Assembly: GCA_023515745.1 (NCBI GenBank) | Contig: JALECJ010000258.1 | Span: 1,058,501 to 1,122,500, forward strand | Origin: Amoeboaphelidium protococcarum | Lineage: Eukaryota > Aphelidiomycota > Aphelidea | DNA length: 64,000 nucleotides | Direction: 5' to 3' | In this document: in pieces, positions 34,918-46,713 of the stretch | How the letters are laid out: every line of letters begins with the position of its first letter | How positions within the stretch are numbered: position 1 is the stretch's first letter | Program-made: the position numbers and the translations under genes | Notes under the pieces: model-generated | The model's input: only the letters and a program-made list of their open reading frames with translations | The model's database searches: none | Told to the model about the DNA's origin: nothing

Positions 34918-35874
34918 ATGCTGAAGGATAAAGTTGTATTCATTTCCGGCGCTAGTAGAGGTATTGGCAAGGCGATTGCTATTAGACTGGCGATGGATGG
35001 AGCCAAGGTTGCTGTAGCTTCCAAGTCCTCCGGAACTCAAGGTGCGTAGAAGCTACCTGGAACTATTGAGCAGACTGCTGAAGAGATTGAGAAGGTTGGC
35101 GGTCAGTCGCTGGCTATTCAGTGTGACATTAGATTTGAGCAAGAGGTCTAGAATGCCATCCAGTAGACTGTGGATCGATGGGGAGGTATCGATATTCTGA
35201 TCAACAATGCCAGTGCCATTAGCCTTACTGACACTCCAAACACTGCGGTGAAGAAGTTTGATTTGATGAATTAGATCAATGGTCGCGGTACCTGGCTGTG
35301 TACAAAGTTGGCACTTCCACACCTGATCAAGTCTGCTAAATCTGGTAGAAATCCGCAGGTGCTCAACCTGTCTCCGCCACTGTCCGTGGATAGTTAGTGG
35401 TTCGCACCTCATACAGCGTACACTATCGCCAAGTTTAACATGAGCATGTGCACTCTGGGTATGAGCGAAGAGTTTAAGCAGTATGGCATCAGTGTCAATT
35501 CATTGTGGCCACGTACGGCGATTGACACTGCTGCAATGAAGATGATACCGGGTGCTGCTGACCAGAGGGCCACTATGAGAAGAGTCGGTATAATGGCTGA
35601 TTCTGCGTATGTTCTGCTGAATCAGCAAGGATTGACTGGTGTGTTTGCCATTGATGATGATATTATTCTGAGCCAGGGATTCAAGCGTCCAGATTTGGAT
35701 ATTTACTCTAATACGAGAGGTATGAAGGAGAGCGATCTGTTTCCCGATTTTTTTATCCCTGAAGGTTACAAGACTCCTCTGAGTGGCATCAAGTCTAAAA
35801 AGGTGCTGCGAAAGTTGGATGCCTTATCGACTACTGGAATATCGGAATATGCTGCGGCTCAGGCTCGTCTTTGA
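34918..35874 (+). CDS. HSDL2: HSDL2-type short-chain dehydrogenase, peroxisomal
   Basis: Single exon, 318 residues, TGA stop. Classical SDR features: NAD(P)-binding ISGASRGIGKAIA at about 9-21, DILINNASAI, and catalytic Tyr168 and Lys172 in HTAYTIAKFNMS. The long insert after the first strand, VAVASKSSG...LPGTI, and the C-terminal IDDDIILSQG match hydroxysteroid-dehydrogenase-like protein 2. The protein ends in Ala-Arg-Leu, a PTS1-type peroxisomal signal also carried by human HSDL2. Unlike the animal protein it has no C-terminal SCP2 sterol-carrier domain; about 55 residues of unassigned linker precede the PTS1. Substrate is probably a fatty-acyl or sterol compound (inference). Three GTTTC words lie 100-120 bp upstream of the start. 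Confidence 0.88.
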
Positions 35875-35999
35875 GATAATTTTTATGATCCTCGATTAAA
35901 AGAACTTTCTCTTCAATGCGTACTAAAACTATTTAATAAGATCATTGCCATAATTTCTTATTCATTCAGAGTTCAATCAAATATTACAATCGGTAAAAT

Positions 36000-37637
36000 T
36001 CACCAGAACCAGGACGAGCTCTATTGCTTCATCTTTGGCGCAGCTGGAACTAACGCAGCGTGAATTAGATTACTCTTTTGGGTGGTATATGGTGGATATC
36101 TCAACTAGTTTCCCACTTCTGCAATCACATTTCTCTTCATCACAGCCTTGCGATGACTGAAGCAATCGAATGAGAACTTGCCATGATACTGACCATATCC
36201 ACTATTTCCAACACCTCCGAACGGTAGAGTCTCGCAGGTGAAGTGCATCAAACAGTCATTGATCAACTGACCACCAGAGAGTACTTCACTTTGAAATTGC
36301 TCAATACTCTTGTAATTATTGGAAAATAAGTATGCAGCCAGTGGCTTCTCTCTATTATTGATAAACTGAATGCACTATTATAGAAACTATTACTGCTAAC
36401 CGTCCTATTATTCGGCACTCGGAACTGCAATAATGATCATGATAGGACCGAATATCTCTTCTTACATCAGAGCATCCTCACAAATAGAATTTAAATCTCC
36501 GGCAGATGGCTCCAATACAACAACAGTCGGTGGAATATATAATTCATTAGCATCGCGGCCGTCTTCATTGACCACAATACGTCCACGAGTCTTTTTCAAC
36601 ATTGAATCCAGCCGGTCATAGTGGCGACGACTGACAATGCGACCAAAACTGTTCAGATTCTTTTTAATCTCTTCAGCATCCAACGAGCCATATAACTTGA
36701 CAATCTGCGCTTTAACATGATCTATAACCAAGTCAAGATGCTACTAAGGCACGAGTACATAATCTGGAGCGATACAAGTTTATCCGACATTAAAAAACTT
36801 TGAGGCCACCAAACGAGTCGTCACAGTGTCCATCTTCATGCTAAAGCTACTAAACAGTCCACCTTACACAGTCGCCTCGCCTATGTTCAAATCAATAATA
36901 CAAGGAGATTTACCGCCCAGTTCAAGAGTTGTGGGCGTCAGAGTCTCTGCGGCAGCTCTGGCAATCACTTTACCAACCTGGCTGTTACCAGTCAGGAAAA
37001 TGTGATCCCACTTCCACTGTCTCTCAGTACCTGCATTTACAGAGCCACGGAGTAGGGCGGTCACCTCTTCAACCGCTCCAGTGACCACTCTATAACACTA
37101 CGAATCCAAATACTTATTAAACAGAGATGCCAGTGCTTGCGATGTATTACTCGACACTTCTGACAATTTGAGAACCGCAGTATTACCGGCAGCGATGGCA
37201 CCAATTAGTGGACTAATGGCAGAGTTGACCGGATAATTCCAAGTACCAATTATCAGAACCATGCCAAGAGGATCATACTAAACATATCCGGAATCACCAC
37301 TCAGATTGCTTGCCAAATCCATAGATACTGCTTATGGTGACATCCAGTGGTGCAAGTTGGCCAGACACTTGTTCACATCCTTCTCACTAGTGTACAAATC
37401 TCCCAGTAAAGCCTCCCCACGACACTTTCCATCAGCCACCATGGCATCCAGCAGTATCTACATCGACTCTTCATCAGTGACCAGTCTTCTAATACCATGC
37501 AACTACTCCATTCTATACTCATATGGTCTGGTGACACCGCTAGCGAAAGAGTCTCTCAACTGTCTAGTTATCTGTTCAAGTTCTTTAACTGGCGTATACT
37601 GCTATTATCCCTTAGTCTTTTCCGTCTTGGCTGGCAT
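36000..37637 (-). CDS. Aldehyde dehydrogenase, ALDH3 (fatty aldehyde) type
   Basis: Single exon, 545 residues, TGA stop. Catalytic Glu239 in [12 protein letters not shown] and Cys288 in [14 protein letters not shown] are present, with the NAD-site segment [14 protein letters not shown] and [18 protein letters not shown]-terminal motifs [11 protein letters not shown] and [14 protein letters not shown] are typical of the class 3 family, as is the lack of the long N-terminal extension of class 1/2 enzymes. The length exceeds the usual 450-500 residues because of a C-terminal extension of about 50 residues ([11 protein letters not shown] and onward, ending in WFW). It oxidises medium or long-chain aldehydes using NAD(P). 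It converges with HSDL2, a possible partner in fatty-aldehyde metabolism, but co-location alone is weak evidence. Confidence 0.92.
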
Positions 37638-38277
37638 TTTCTCAAGGTATTCCTATTTAGATTGGCGAATATGAATATTCTACAAATATTACAAAACTTT
37701 ATGCAGGTGTAGTTATTTATTTTATAGTGACTATAATGCTGTAGAACAAGCGTGGGAGTAAAAGATGATTTGAACCGCAGCGCCACGCGATAAAGTTGAA
37801 ACTTCCGAGCCGAACAGTTCAATCACGGTAGTTCTATAGACTGTATATTCAAAAGAGAAGCTCTATGATCTGTAAACTAAAAAGAAATAGGAAATTCTTG
37901 GTATCTAAATATTTTCCCAGAATTCAAGCGTTATGACAATTATCAAAGCACTTTTCACAACTCTTCAATAGGGAGATAAGTCTGCTATTGAATGAACGAT
38001 TTAACACGTTCCTACGATAACAATGAAAATTGCTCCATACATAAGACGCTTTTTCTTTGTATAGTCAAATGATACCTGGCAGACTTAAATTAATCTACGT
38101 ACGTCATTTTAATTAGCTACTGCAGTTAATGCAGACTTGAAACTAGACCAATCAGCGGTGAATTTGAAATTGAAAATTTCGCGATCGTCTCCAAGGCGCT
38201 TCCATCTTAAGCTCCCTCGTTAACAGTGCCGTATCAATTTTATTAATCATCATTTGAAATTTTAGTTGATTATGGTA
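37638..38277. other. Intergenic, nothing recognised
   Basis: Divergent promoter space between the ALDH and SLC33A1 genes. A short minus-strand ORF (37822-37568) overlaps the ALDH start and is rejected. No repeat or RNA gene seen. Confidence 0.4.
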
Positions 38278-40238
38278 ATGACGCGGAGATAATTATAAAA
38301 AAGAGTCAACGCTGGAGACTCTATTGATAGTCAATTTGATACTCTTAGCGAAAATGGAAATATTAGACTGTAAAGCAATAGTAGACAAGTATAGCATGGC
38401 ACAAAGGATGAAATGTCCGTTGATCTTCCATACACTAAAGCGAGACGGCCCACTACAGCACTATCGAATACACCTTCTTTTAATGCGGATGATGGTGCGC
38501 GATTACGAAAGGATTTGCCTAATATTACGTTGCTTATTATTTTGTACTTGCTTTAAGGTATACCGCTTGGACTTGCTCTTGGTACGCTCCCATTCATGTT
38601 GAAGCGCCAATTGTCATTCGCCGAGATGGCGATCTTCTCTCTCTGCAGCTGGCCATACTCGCTCAAGTTACTCTGGTCTCCTATAGTTGACAGCTTCTAT
38701 ATCTAATCCATCCGTGGCCGTTTATCTAGTAAATTCAGGTTATGGTCATCAGTTTAATATTGGTTTGGGGGAAGGCGAAGACGTGGATCATCCCTCTTTA
38801 ATTGATTGTATCTGCATTTTTGTTTTGGCTTGCCAGGTAGTAGGAGCTATTGTCTAGTCTTATAGGAAATCGCTCAACTTCATCGTCTGATGCTTTGGAC
38901 GCGTCCAATGTTATTGATGTTCACTTATTGACAGGTGTATTCCTCCTTTTGGTATTTTTTAGTGCGACTCAAGATATAGCAGTTGATGGATGGTCTCTGA
39001 CTTTACTGCATAAGGAGAATCTACGGTGGGCGTCCGCGTGCTAGACTATCGGGCTTAATACTGGATACTTTCTAAGTTTTAGTGGTATTTTGTACTTGGT
39101 TTCCACCTATAATGCCAAGTACTCTGATCCGGAAATGACTGTTAATATGCTATCAAACTATTTAACCTTCTGGGCTGTGTGCTTTATATCAGTCACCATG
39201 TGGCTCATTGTGATGAAGCGGGAAGATGACTCTGTGGATGAGGCCGAGGGTGTTAGCACTTTGGGAATGATTAATGCTTATAAGGACGTGGTATCTATTC
39301 TTAAATTGCCCAACATGAGGATTCTTATTGTGGTCCTTTTGACTTGTAAATTGCCATTTATCGGCGCAGAGACACTTGTACCATATCGACTGATTGACAT
39401 GGGAGTGGGCGAAGAAACTCTGGCCAGTATTGCCTTGTTCTGTTTCCCTCTTTAGTTGATCGTCGGATGGATTGGCGCCAAATGGAGTCAAGAACGAAAG
39501 CACAAGGGATAGTAGTATAGTTTGGTTCATCGCGACAGCAATATTGAGGGTGTTGACGCGCCGTAAGACAGTGATGATACCGGCGAAGAGGGGCAAGATC
39601 TTATGCCTGGCGAAGGTAGACTTCGACCGTGGTTGTATTCGTATTACATACGATTGCTGCTCGTTTTCTATGGAATGGCTTTGGTATATTTGTCCAAGTA
39701 CGGTTTAACTAAAGTTGATGGTGATACTTCCACTGCTCATATGGAAACCTGGTTCTACGGCTTGGTCGTTTTTGGCTCTATTGCTGGTACAGTAGTCAGC
39801 ACTATTTAATTTGTCTCTATTGGGTCATTCTTTGCCACCATATCCGATCCTCTTATAGGCGGTACATATCTGACACTGCTCAATACATTGTCCAACTTTG
39901 GCGGTACGTGGCCGAGTTTCTTTGTGCTCAGAGCTGTCGATTTATTCACATCTAGCACATGTATGCAATCTGTCGATATTGATGCTGCATCTGGAAATTC
40001 GACAACATCCAGTTCTATCACTGATTTTAGCCTACTGAACTGCAATAATAAAGAAGCGAAAAACTTATGCATTGATGCTGGTGGAGAGTGTAACTACGGC
40101 ATGGATGGTTTTTACGTGGTGAATCTTGTTTGCATAGTGCTCGGTGTTATGCTATTTGTCGCCTTTATCAGATCTCATATCCGTATGCTAGAGATAACTC
40201 CTATTGAAAGATGGCGCGTGTACAATGGTAAAAAGTGA
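38278..40238 (+). CDS. SLC33A1: Acetyl-CoA transporter SLC33A1 (apparent frameshift)
   Basis: ER-membrane transporter that brings acetyl-CoA into the lumen for acetylation. The ATG at 38278 starts a hydrophilic N-terminus of about 85 residues, then the family landmarks LPNITLLIILYLLQGIPLGL, PYSLKLLWSPIVDSFY, AKTWIIP, FSATQDIAVDGWSLTLL and GAETLVPYRLIDMGVGEE. About eleven hydrophobic segments follow, ending RWRVYNGKK and TGA at 40236. The reading frame changes between 38278-38770 and 38770-40238 at a run of five G (38767-38771). One extra G would join YWFGG to KAKTWIIP exactly as in homologues. A 14-nt intron (38739-38752) could also restore frame, but no other intron here is shorter than 51 nt. 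A base error in the run is the simplest explanation. Confidence 0.88.
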
Positions 40239-40308
40239 TAATTTATGAATTTGTAAATTTGACGCCAACATATTAGAACCTTTTTAAATATATAACATTT
40301 ATTTTGTC

Positions 40309-40689
40309 TCATCGTTTAGCCAGTAGCGCCAACCAGCCAGCAATATAACACAGGCCTCCAACAGGTGTAATAGGTCCCAGAAACTTCCATCCGGGATTAA
40401 GTGTCAGCAAATAGATTGAACCACTGAAAAGCAAATTTCCACAAGTGAAGAGAGCTGCGGATAAAGGACGCTAACTACCGGCTTACTGATACTGAGACGC
40501 GATCACAATCATGACTGAGTGAAGCAATTAATAAGAGGCCGCAGTCGACCAGCCGGACAGCTTTCTATCAACCAACGCGACATCCTTTGTCTACTTCATT
40601 AAACTCGTCCTCAGACCATGTGCTCCAAACGCGCCCAGACCGACAGCCAACGCGCCAGATATACAACCAATTTAATGGAAATTTAGCAT
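40309..40689 (-). CDS. TMEM256: TMEM256/DUF423 family membrane protein
   Basis: Single exon, 126 residues, TGA stop. The N-terminal helix with ISGALAVGLGAFGAHGLR is the defining motif of the DUF423/TMEM256 family, followed by ASYQLLHSVMIVIA, FTCGNLLFSGSIYLL and the C-terminal PVGGLCYIAGWLAL helix, four membrane segments in all. Family members occur in bacteria and eukaryotes; function is unknown. It is tail-to-tail with SLC33A1, 70 bp apart. Confidence 0.92.
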
Positions 40690-41404
40690 TGCTGGTTCAC
40701 TTTGCTTGGGGATATAAACAAGCTATTTGCCTTTTCTGATTTGCTGCAGAGTTCGCGCGATCCGTCACTCGTCACTTTCGTAATCTCACCTGGTAACCGA
40801 CGTTTGCTTGTACGTTCTCTTTTCTTCACTCAACCAATGAAAATATGCAAAAATAACAACAGAGATTGAGAGGTTGTACTCCTTTGAGTAAACGATCAGT
40901 AAATTCAAGCGCACTTGCTAAATCTTATGCAGTGACAGCTTTGAATGCCAGTACGCGTTTACGTTGATTATGATTATACTTTTGATAGGGACATCTGATT
41001 ACCATGATGTTAACACCGGACTAGATAGTATCTGAATCAATGTTTTTCTCTCTCTTATATTCGTTTCTCACCTCATCTACCTACTTACTGAGCTCAACAT
41101 TGATAATATGTTGAGATTTTCTATCTTATAACTACTTTCATGATAACTATTTTCATTCTAATTAAACACACCATCGCTTAAATCTATGCACTGAGATTAG
41201 TCATAATTTTAATGCAATTTTCGCGTGATACTCAGATGGTCGCTCACTTCATTCAAATGGTCGTTGATGTTGTTTCCGCCATCAGTAAAAGTGAAACGAG
41301 AAACCTCTTTTGTTTCTCTTTTGTTTCATCTTTGACTTCAACAAAGCCAAGTCGATTATAATTAGTAAAAGGTGGTAAACCTTAAAGGACCATCATAACT
41401 GACA
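40690..41404. other. Intergenic with GTTTC promoter words
   Basis: No gene recognised. GTTTCT at 41312 and GTTTCA at 41323 lie 80-95 bp before the NCKAP1 start. The rest is AT-rich. Confidence 0.35.
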
Positions 41405-44400
41405 ATGGCATAAGTTGATTCTCGCAAAATTGCGGAGACTGTCCGTGTCTTGAATGAACATGCTGTCAACCTACTGTCTGGATTGTACAACTATGTTTAC
41501 ATCTTCAATGGGGATGGACCTGGATGTGTAATAGACACTATGGTCCCAGAGGAGGTGTCAGCGCTCAATCGCAAGAGTGAGCAACCACGTCTGTTTACAG
41601 AGTAACCTTATCAGGCTTTTGTGAAGCAAGTTCTGAAGAAGTTTCCTGACGTCCCTGATACTCAAAAGGTATGTACTTGCTTTATCTACTGTTTACGTCT
41701 CATTATGTTTTGATATGTCTCTTACCTTTGCTCTGTGATTGTAGAACTCGTTTGCCCAGGCTCTGTAGACTGATGCTCGTCAGGTGCTGGCAGAAATCTA
41801 GCCAATATATCAATTGTTTGTGGATATTATGGAGTTTACTGAGGTATCAATATCTTGTCTTCTAGTATGTGATCGTTTGGTTGGTTTGAATGTAAGTTTT
41901 ATAATGTTTCTTGGCATGCTGCAACTCTTACCAATTCATAAATGTATTTTAAAGAGTGTAGTGTTAATAGCATTTCAGATTGACGGACGGTATTCTCAAG
42001 TTGCTGTGCAATCTAGTTAGTGTTCACTTGCTGATGGGTAAGCTGGCGGATGAGAAGAAGATTGTGGCGTCTGTATTCAACTTCTTGACTCAGTACTTGA
42101 GTCCAAGCAAGATGGGAGATATGAACTATGGACGTATGGCCTCGTTCTTTGCTGTATATGACAAGCCAATCGTCGCCCTGTAAGAGTAGCTGAGTCCGAT
42201 GACTCTTTGTCTAAGTACTCTGCTGCAGTCATCAATCACAGAGTACATGAAGTATGGCCCAATGAGTATGGAGTAAATAAGGAAGGATGGTGTGTATGCA
42301 TCCGGTATTAATGTAAAGTCTTTGACTGTAGATGAGGCCAAGATTCGTGTGATTCCTAGTTTTAATGACTTTAGTTATACCGTAGTCATTGGTATGTTAG
42401 TCATTCCGGCCGAGTATTTGAAGACTTAAGCACTAAGTGATGCCTTGAAGTTTGTCCTATCTCAGAATATTGTGTTTGTAGTCTTTCGCTCTGAAGTGTT
42501 GAACATTGCCACTGAGATTGATGTGATAGTAAAGTCCAACAGCAAGTTGTCCAAGATCAAGTAGTTGATCAGTGAAGCACATGCGGAAGGATTGTACAAA
42601 GCTGTGTAGCTCCACTCTAGTCGTAGAGAGTATGTAAAGTTTGCACTTAAGCAGTGGGTGCTCATTGTACAGGATTCTCCATTTGTGATCGGGTACAAAT
42701 TGCCAGTGCTGTTATCATTGATGAACTTGGCCAAGGAGGAGCTTGTGTGGTATTTCAACCATCATGATAAGACTGTGGGCTATAATCTGCCGAAATTTGC
42801 ACCTAAAGCTCCTAATGTGCAGCAAGGAAATGACCCCAAAATTTTCGAATTGATGCACGCTCTCACCAAGTTGAAGAAGGTTTTGTTATCACAGCAGATG
42901 GTGGCGCAGGAATTTTATAGCAATCTGATGAATACTCATTATGGGCCTCTGATTGATAATCTGGTGTAAAAGTTGAAAGATACTTGTAAATTGGAGCCGA
43001 CAATAGAGATGATTTTGTACTCTATTGCTAATAAAGTGCGGGACTCGAACATTTTGTTAACATTTGGCGATTTGAGACTAGACTATGAACGTTTGCTGGT
43101 TCATATTTACTCTGTGGAATCCTCTATCGATCCTAGATTGGTTCCAGATTTTATTGCATTGATGAATGAGATTGTCTACAGGACTAGGTTCATTGATGAG
43201 ACGCAGAGCATTATTGATGAGAATTGCAATTTAAAGTTCTCCTATCATTTCCGTTCATTGATTCAGGAGCAAGTGAACGAGGTGCTGTCTTCCTATCCGG
43301 ATATTGTCCTGTGTCTGAACTCTGTGTTTATTGCTTCCAGTGATTTTATCTTGAATGCGAATGGATACGTTCAGAAGGAGGTTGATCATGTGTCAGCAAA
43401 GTCTAATGAGTGGATAAACATTCAATTGCAGAATATTTCTCGGTCCGCTGCGGATTATTGTCAGGCTGTTATCAATTACCATGTGTCATTTGGTAATTAG
43501 ACTCTGGATGAGAATGGTGTCATATTTGTGCCAGATAAGAGAGACAAAAAGACTTCCAAGAAGGCTGCGCAACAGCAGATAGTCAAGCCTGGATATGAAA
43601 GTGTTTTCAGAAATGCTGCATACATTGGAAGTATTCCAGTGTTACGCCTGGCTTTGATTAATTGTGTTGATGCTCTGACTGCTCTAGATTACTTTGCGGT
43701 ATTTGATCATTTGTACAGTCCGAGTGAGTACTTGAAGGATGCCATCACGATGAAATTGCGTGCAATCTTAATGGCGGCTCCGTATATTCAGGCTGCTCCG
43801 ACGAGTCCACATAAAGATGGAGCAGATGAACCTCCATTCCAAATCAAGAGACCTTCATAATTTTTGAATGAGTTGAACGCCATCACTGATGTCATCTAAC
43901 GTTATTGTGGTCCTCAAGCTCATGGCATCATTCGCGATGTTCTCCTGGAGTAATTGGACTTGAATATGGCTAGAAAGTATTTCACTGACGTTGATATGAA
44001 TGCTATCAAATCTCTACCAAAGAAGCCTTCTAAGAAACCCGTTGCTTTCACTGGGAATAGCGACGTTTAATCTTTTATGGTAACTTACGTGAACTGGTAT
44101 GTTGAGTATGTGAGAGACCGAGCCACGTACAATGTTGCAGTAGTCTCTGAGTTGAAAAAATAGATTGTGAGCCACTCTTAGAGCACGTTTAAAGCCCAGT
44201 ATTACACCGATCTAACCGAATTGATAGCTCTCTGCTAGATTATTGGACCTTCAGGCGTGCGCATAATGGACGAGAGATTTTTGCATTTGATCTTCCATAC
44301 TCTTAAGGATGTTAAAGAATATGTGAATGCTAATAGTGAGTTGCTCTTCCAACTATAGAAGAACTGGTTTATTGAAGGTAGATTCGATGACTTGGCAAAG

Positions 44401-45159
44401 AAGTTCAAAGGTGTCGATGATGTACTGTAAAAGTCCATTAACGTTGGTTTGGTACTTTTATTCCGTAAGAATTTGTATGAAGCTCTTGGTATTGCTTTCT
44501 CTAATAAGGCTAGTGCGGTTACATCTCTAGTAGGCAATGTGTATAACAAGTATGATGTTAATGTATTCAATAATGTGGAGTATGCCGCATTGGACAATCT
44601 GGCCAACTTTATTGGAATTAATGATCGCGGAGACAATATGGTGAAGGTGGCGTTTAATATGCTGTGTAAGAATCAGATGACTGATCAGAAGCTTTTCTCT
44701 CTGCTGCCGTATCTATTTGCTGTGGCATTCAAGTCTTTAGTTCCAGATTTGCAGAGTAATTTCATTGTGCAACTTGAGGCACTGGACAACAATGGACACT
44801 GTTTGGCTTACACTGTGGATGTAATGCTGACGTACCTGATTGCTCTCACCAGTCCTAATGCAGAAAGTGGTTTTATCGCTCAGGTTCATAAAGAGTTTGT
44901 GCAGGTGAGTTCTGCAATGTTGATGAAAAATAAGGATTCTCTGCGTGCCGATGTTATCAGAGGCCTGTACTTGGTTGTAAGAAAGTTTTGCCAGTTGTCC
45001 AAGTACATATCTACCGATGTTCTGGAAGAGGTATTCCCTTACGCTATTGCCAGAGCTGCTTTTGGAGATTTGGGTCGTAAGCAGGGCGCGTAGTAGAAAG
45101 TCAAAACGTCCAAGAACGCGCCGGCAAATACGAAGACTGAGGAAGAGGTGGCCCTGTGA
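41405..45159 (+). CDS. NCKAP1: NCKAP1/Nap1/HEM subunit of the SCAR/WAVE complex
   Basis: Three exons, 41405-41668, 41745-41891 and 41962-45159, with GT-AG introns of 76 and 70 nt, both phase 0; 1202 residues ending at TGA. It matches the HEM family along its length: LNEHAVNLLSGLYNYVYIFN near the start, YQLFVDIMEFTE, LTDGILKLLCNLVSVHLLMG, FMVTYVNWYVEYVRDRATYN and the C-terminal EVFPYAIARAAFGDLGRK. The second intron's acceptor was chosen because it keeps the spacing between the MEF and LTDG motifs found in human NCKAP1, 24 residues; CATTTCAG slightly downstream would break frame. NCKAP1 holds WAVE in its Rac-regulated complex, which activates Arp2/3. With ARPC4 in the same window it implies SCAR-driven actin protrusion. 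Confidence 0.9.
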
Positions 45160-45541
45160 TATGTCTACATTGGTATGTTTGATTAGCTTTAATGTTATTA
45201 GGAAGAGTTGATATGAATGACGAGTGATTGTGAATTAATATATGAGATGATTTTTATGAATCTAGTCTTGAACTTTTACATTAAAAGAGTCGTTTTGCCA
45301 GAGTTGATAACACTTGAACATTTGTCGCCTTTTTTACCTGGCTTTAAGCGTCGCGGTTGCTCTTCCTAGCAATTTATCAAAGAGAGAATTGACCAATCAG
45401 AGCGATCGTCAAGATTTCCATTTTCGAGAATTCCCACAGTCAATTAGAGGCTTGATATTGCTTTGACTTTTTCAATTAGTAAAATTAATTTGCTTCAAAT
45501 TTTGGAATTCAATAGGCGCAATAAACTTTATAATAATAATT
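45160..45541. other. Intergenic, nothing recognised
   Basis: AT-rich spacer between NCKAP1 and ACMSD in tandem orientation. No ORF, repeat or RNA gene supported. Confidence 0.4.
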
Positions 45542-46615
45542 ATGACATCTGAAAATGAAATGAAGAATGGAAGCAGCGAATGCAAGTATTTCAAGATTGA
45601 CATGCATACTCATATTCTGCCTAAACAATGGCCAGATTTGGAAAAGAGGTATGGATACAAAGGATGGATATCACTGGACCATTCGCGATCTAAAGATGGC
45701 AAGACTGCAGATATGATGCTGGATGGAAAGAATTTTAGGACTATTGATTGTAACTGCTGGTCGCCAGATGCAAGAATTGAGACGTGTCAGCAGACGGGCG
45801 TCAATGTTCAAGTCCTTAGTACAGTGCCCGTGATGTTTGGATACTGGGCTAAGCCGGAGCATACTCTTGACTTGGCGCGTTATTTAAATGATCATATTGC
45901 ATAAATTGTGGCAGAGTATCCAAAGAAGTTTGTCGGTCTGGGCACTTTGCCAATGCAGGCTCCTCAGCTAGCCGTCCAGGAGTTGAAGCGATGTATGTAA
46001 GAGCTTGGTCTGAAAGGTGTTCAGATTGCATCTCATATCAATGACTGGAATCTGGACGCCCCAGAGCTTTATCCAATCTGGGAATGTGCGCAAGAACTCG
46101 GAGCTGCGATCTTTGTTCACCCTTGGGATATGGAATAGAAAGGACGCATGGAGAAGCACTGGTTCCCATGGTTGATTGGCATGCCATGTGAGACAACCGT
46201 GGCCATTTGTTCCATGTTGATGGGCGGCGTGTTGGATAAGTTTCCACGACTTAAAGTATGTTTTGCGCATGGTGGCGGATCTTTTGTCGGCACTCTAGGC
46301 AGGATCGAGCACGGATTTAATGTAAGACCGGATTTGTGTTAGACCATGACTAAAGTGAATCCTGTGGAGTAGCTTGGTAAAATATATGTTGATTCCCTGG
46401 TTCATGACAAGGACACGTTGAGATTTTTGATAAAAAAGATGGGCATTGATAATATCGTACTTGGCAGTGATGCTCCATTCGTTCTAGGTGAGCATCATCC
46501 CGGCAAAGACGTTGAGGAGATGGAAGATCTATCTGATGCTGATAAGCGCAAGATTCTATCGGAAAACGCCTGTAAATTTTTGGGTATAAACCTGGACGAT
46601 TTTGTCGAAAATTGA
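45542..46615 (+). CDS. ACMSD: 2-amino-3-carboxymuconate-6-semialdehyde decarboxylase
   Basis: Single exon, 357 residues, TGA stop. An amidohydrolase-fold zinc enzyme that removes CO2 from ACMS, diverting tryptophan breakdown (kynurenine pathway) away from quinolinate and NAD. Zinc ligands are visible: His22 and His24 in [10 protein letters not shown], His in IFVHPWDM, and Asp in [17 protein letters not shown]. Other signature segments are [47 protein letters not shown] and [20 protein letters not shown]. Length equals the human enzyme closely. Cytosolic. A standard ATG with A at -3 begins the frame. Confidence 0.95.
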
Positions 46616-46713
46616 TATGAGTAATACAAAATGTAAACTATGTAATAATATGTGATATTTTCACACACAAAGAGAAAATTGAATAGTGAGTGATAATCAT
46701 AATCATAGAATAC

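Noticed and set aside
38739-38752. A 14-nt intron in SLC33A1
   Set aside because: All other introns in the window are 51-87 nt, and a one-base change in the adjacent G run explains the frame change more simply.
41829-41977. NCKAP1 intron from GAG|GTATCA to CATTTCAG
   Set aside because: It breaks the frame and deletes residues; a GTAAGT donor at 41892 with GTGTAG acceptor at 41961 keeps frame and the family's motif spacing.
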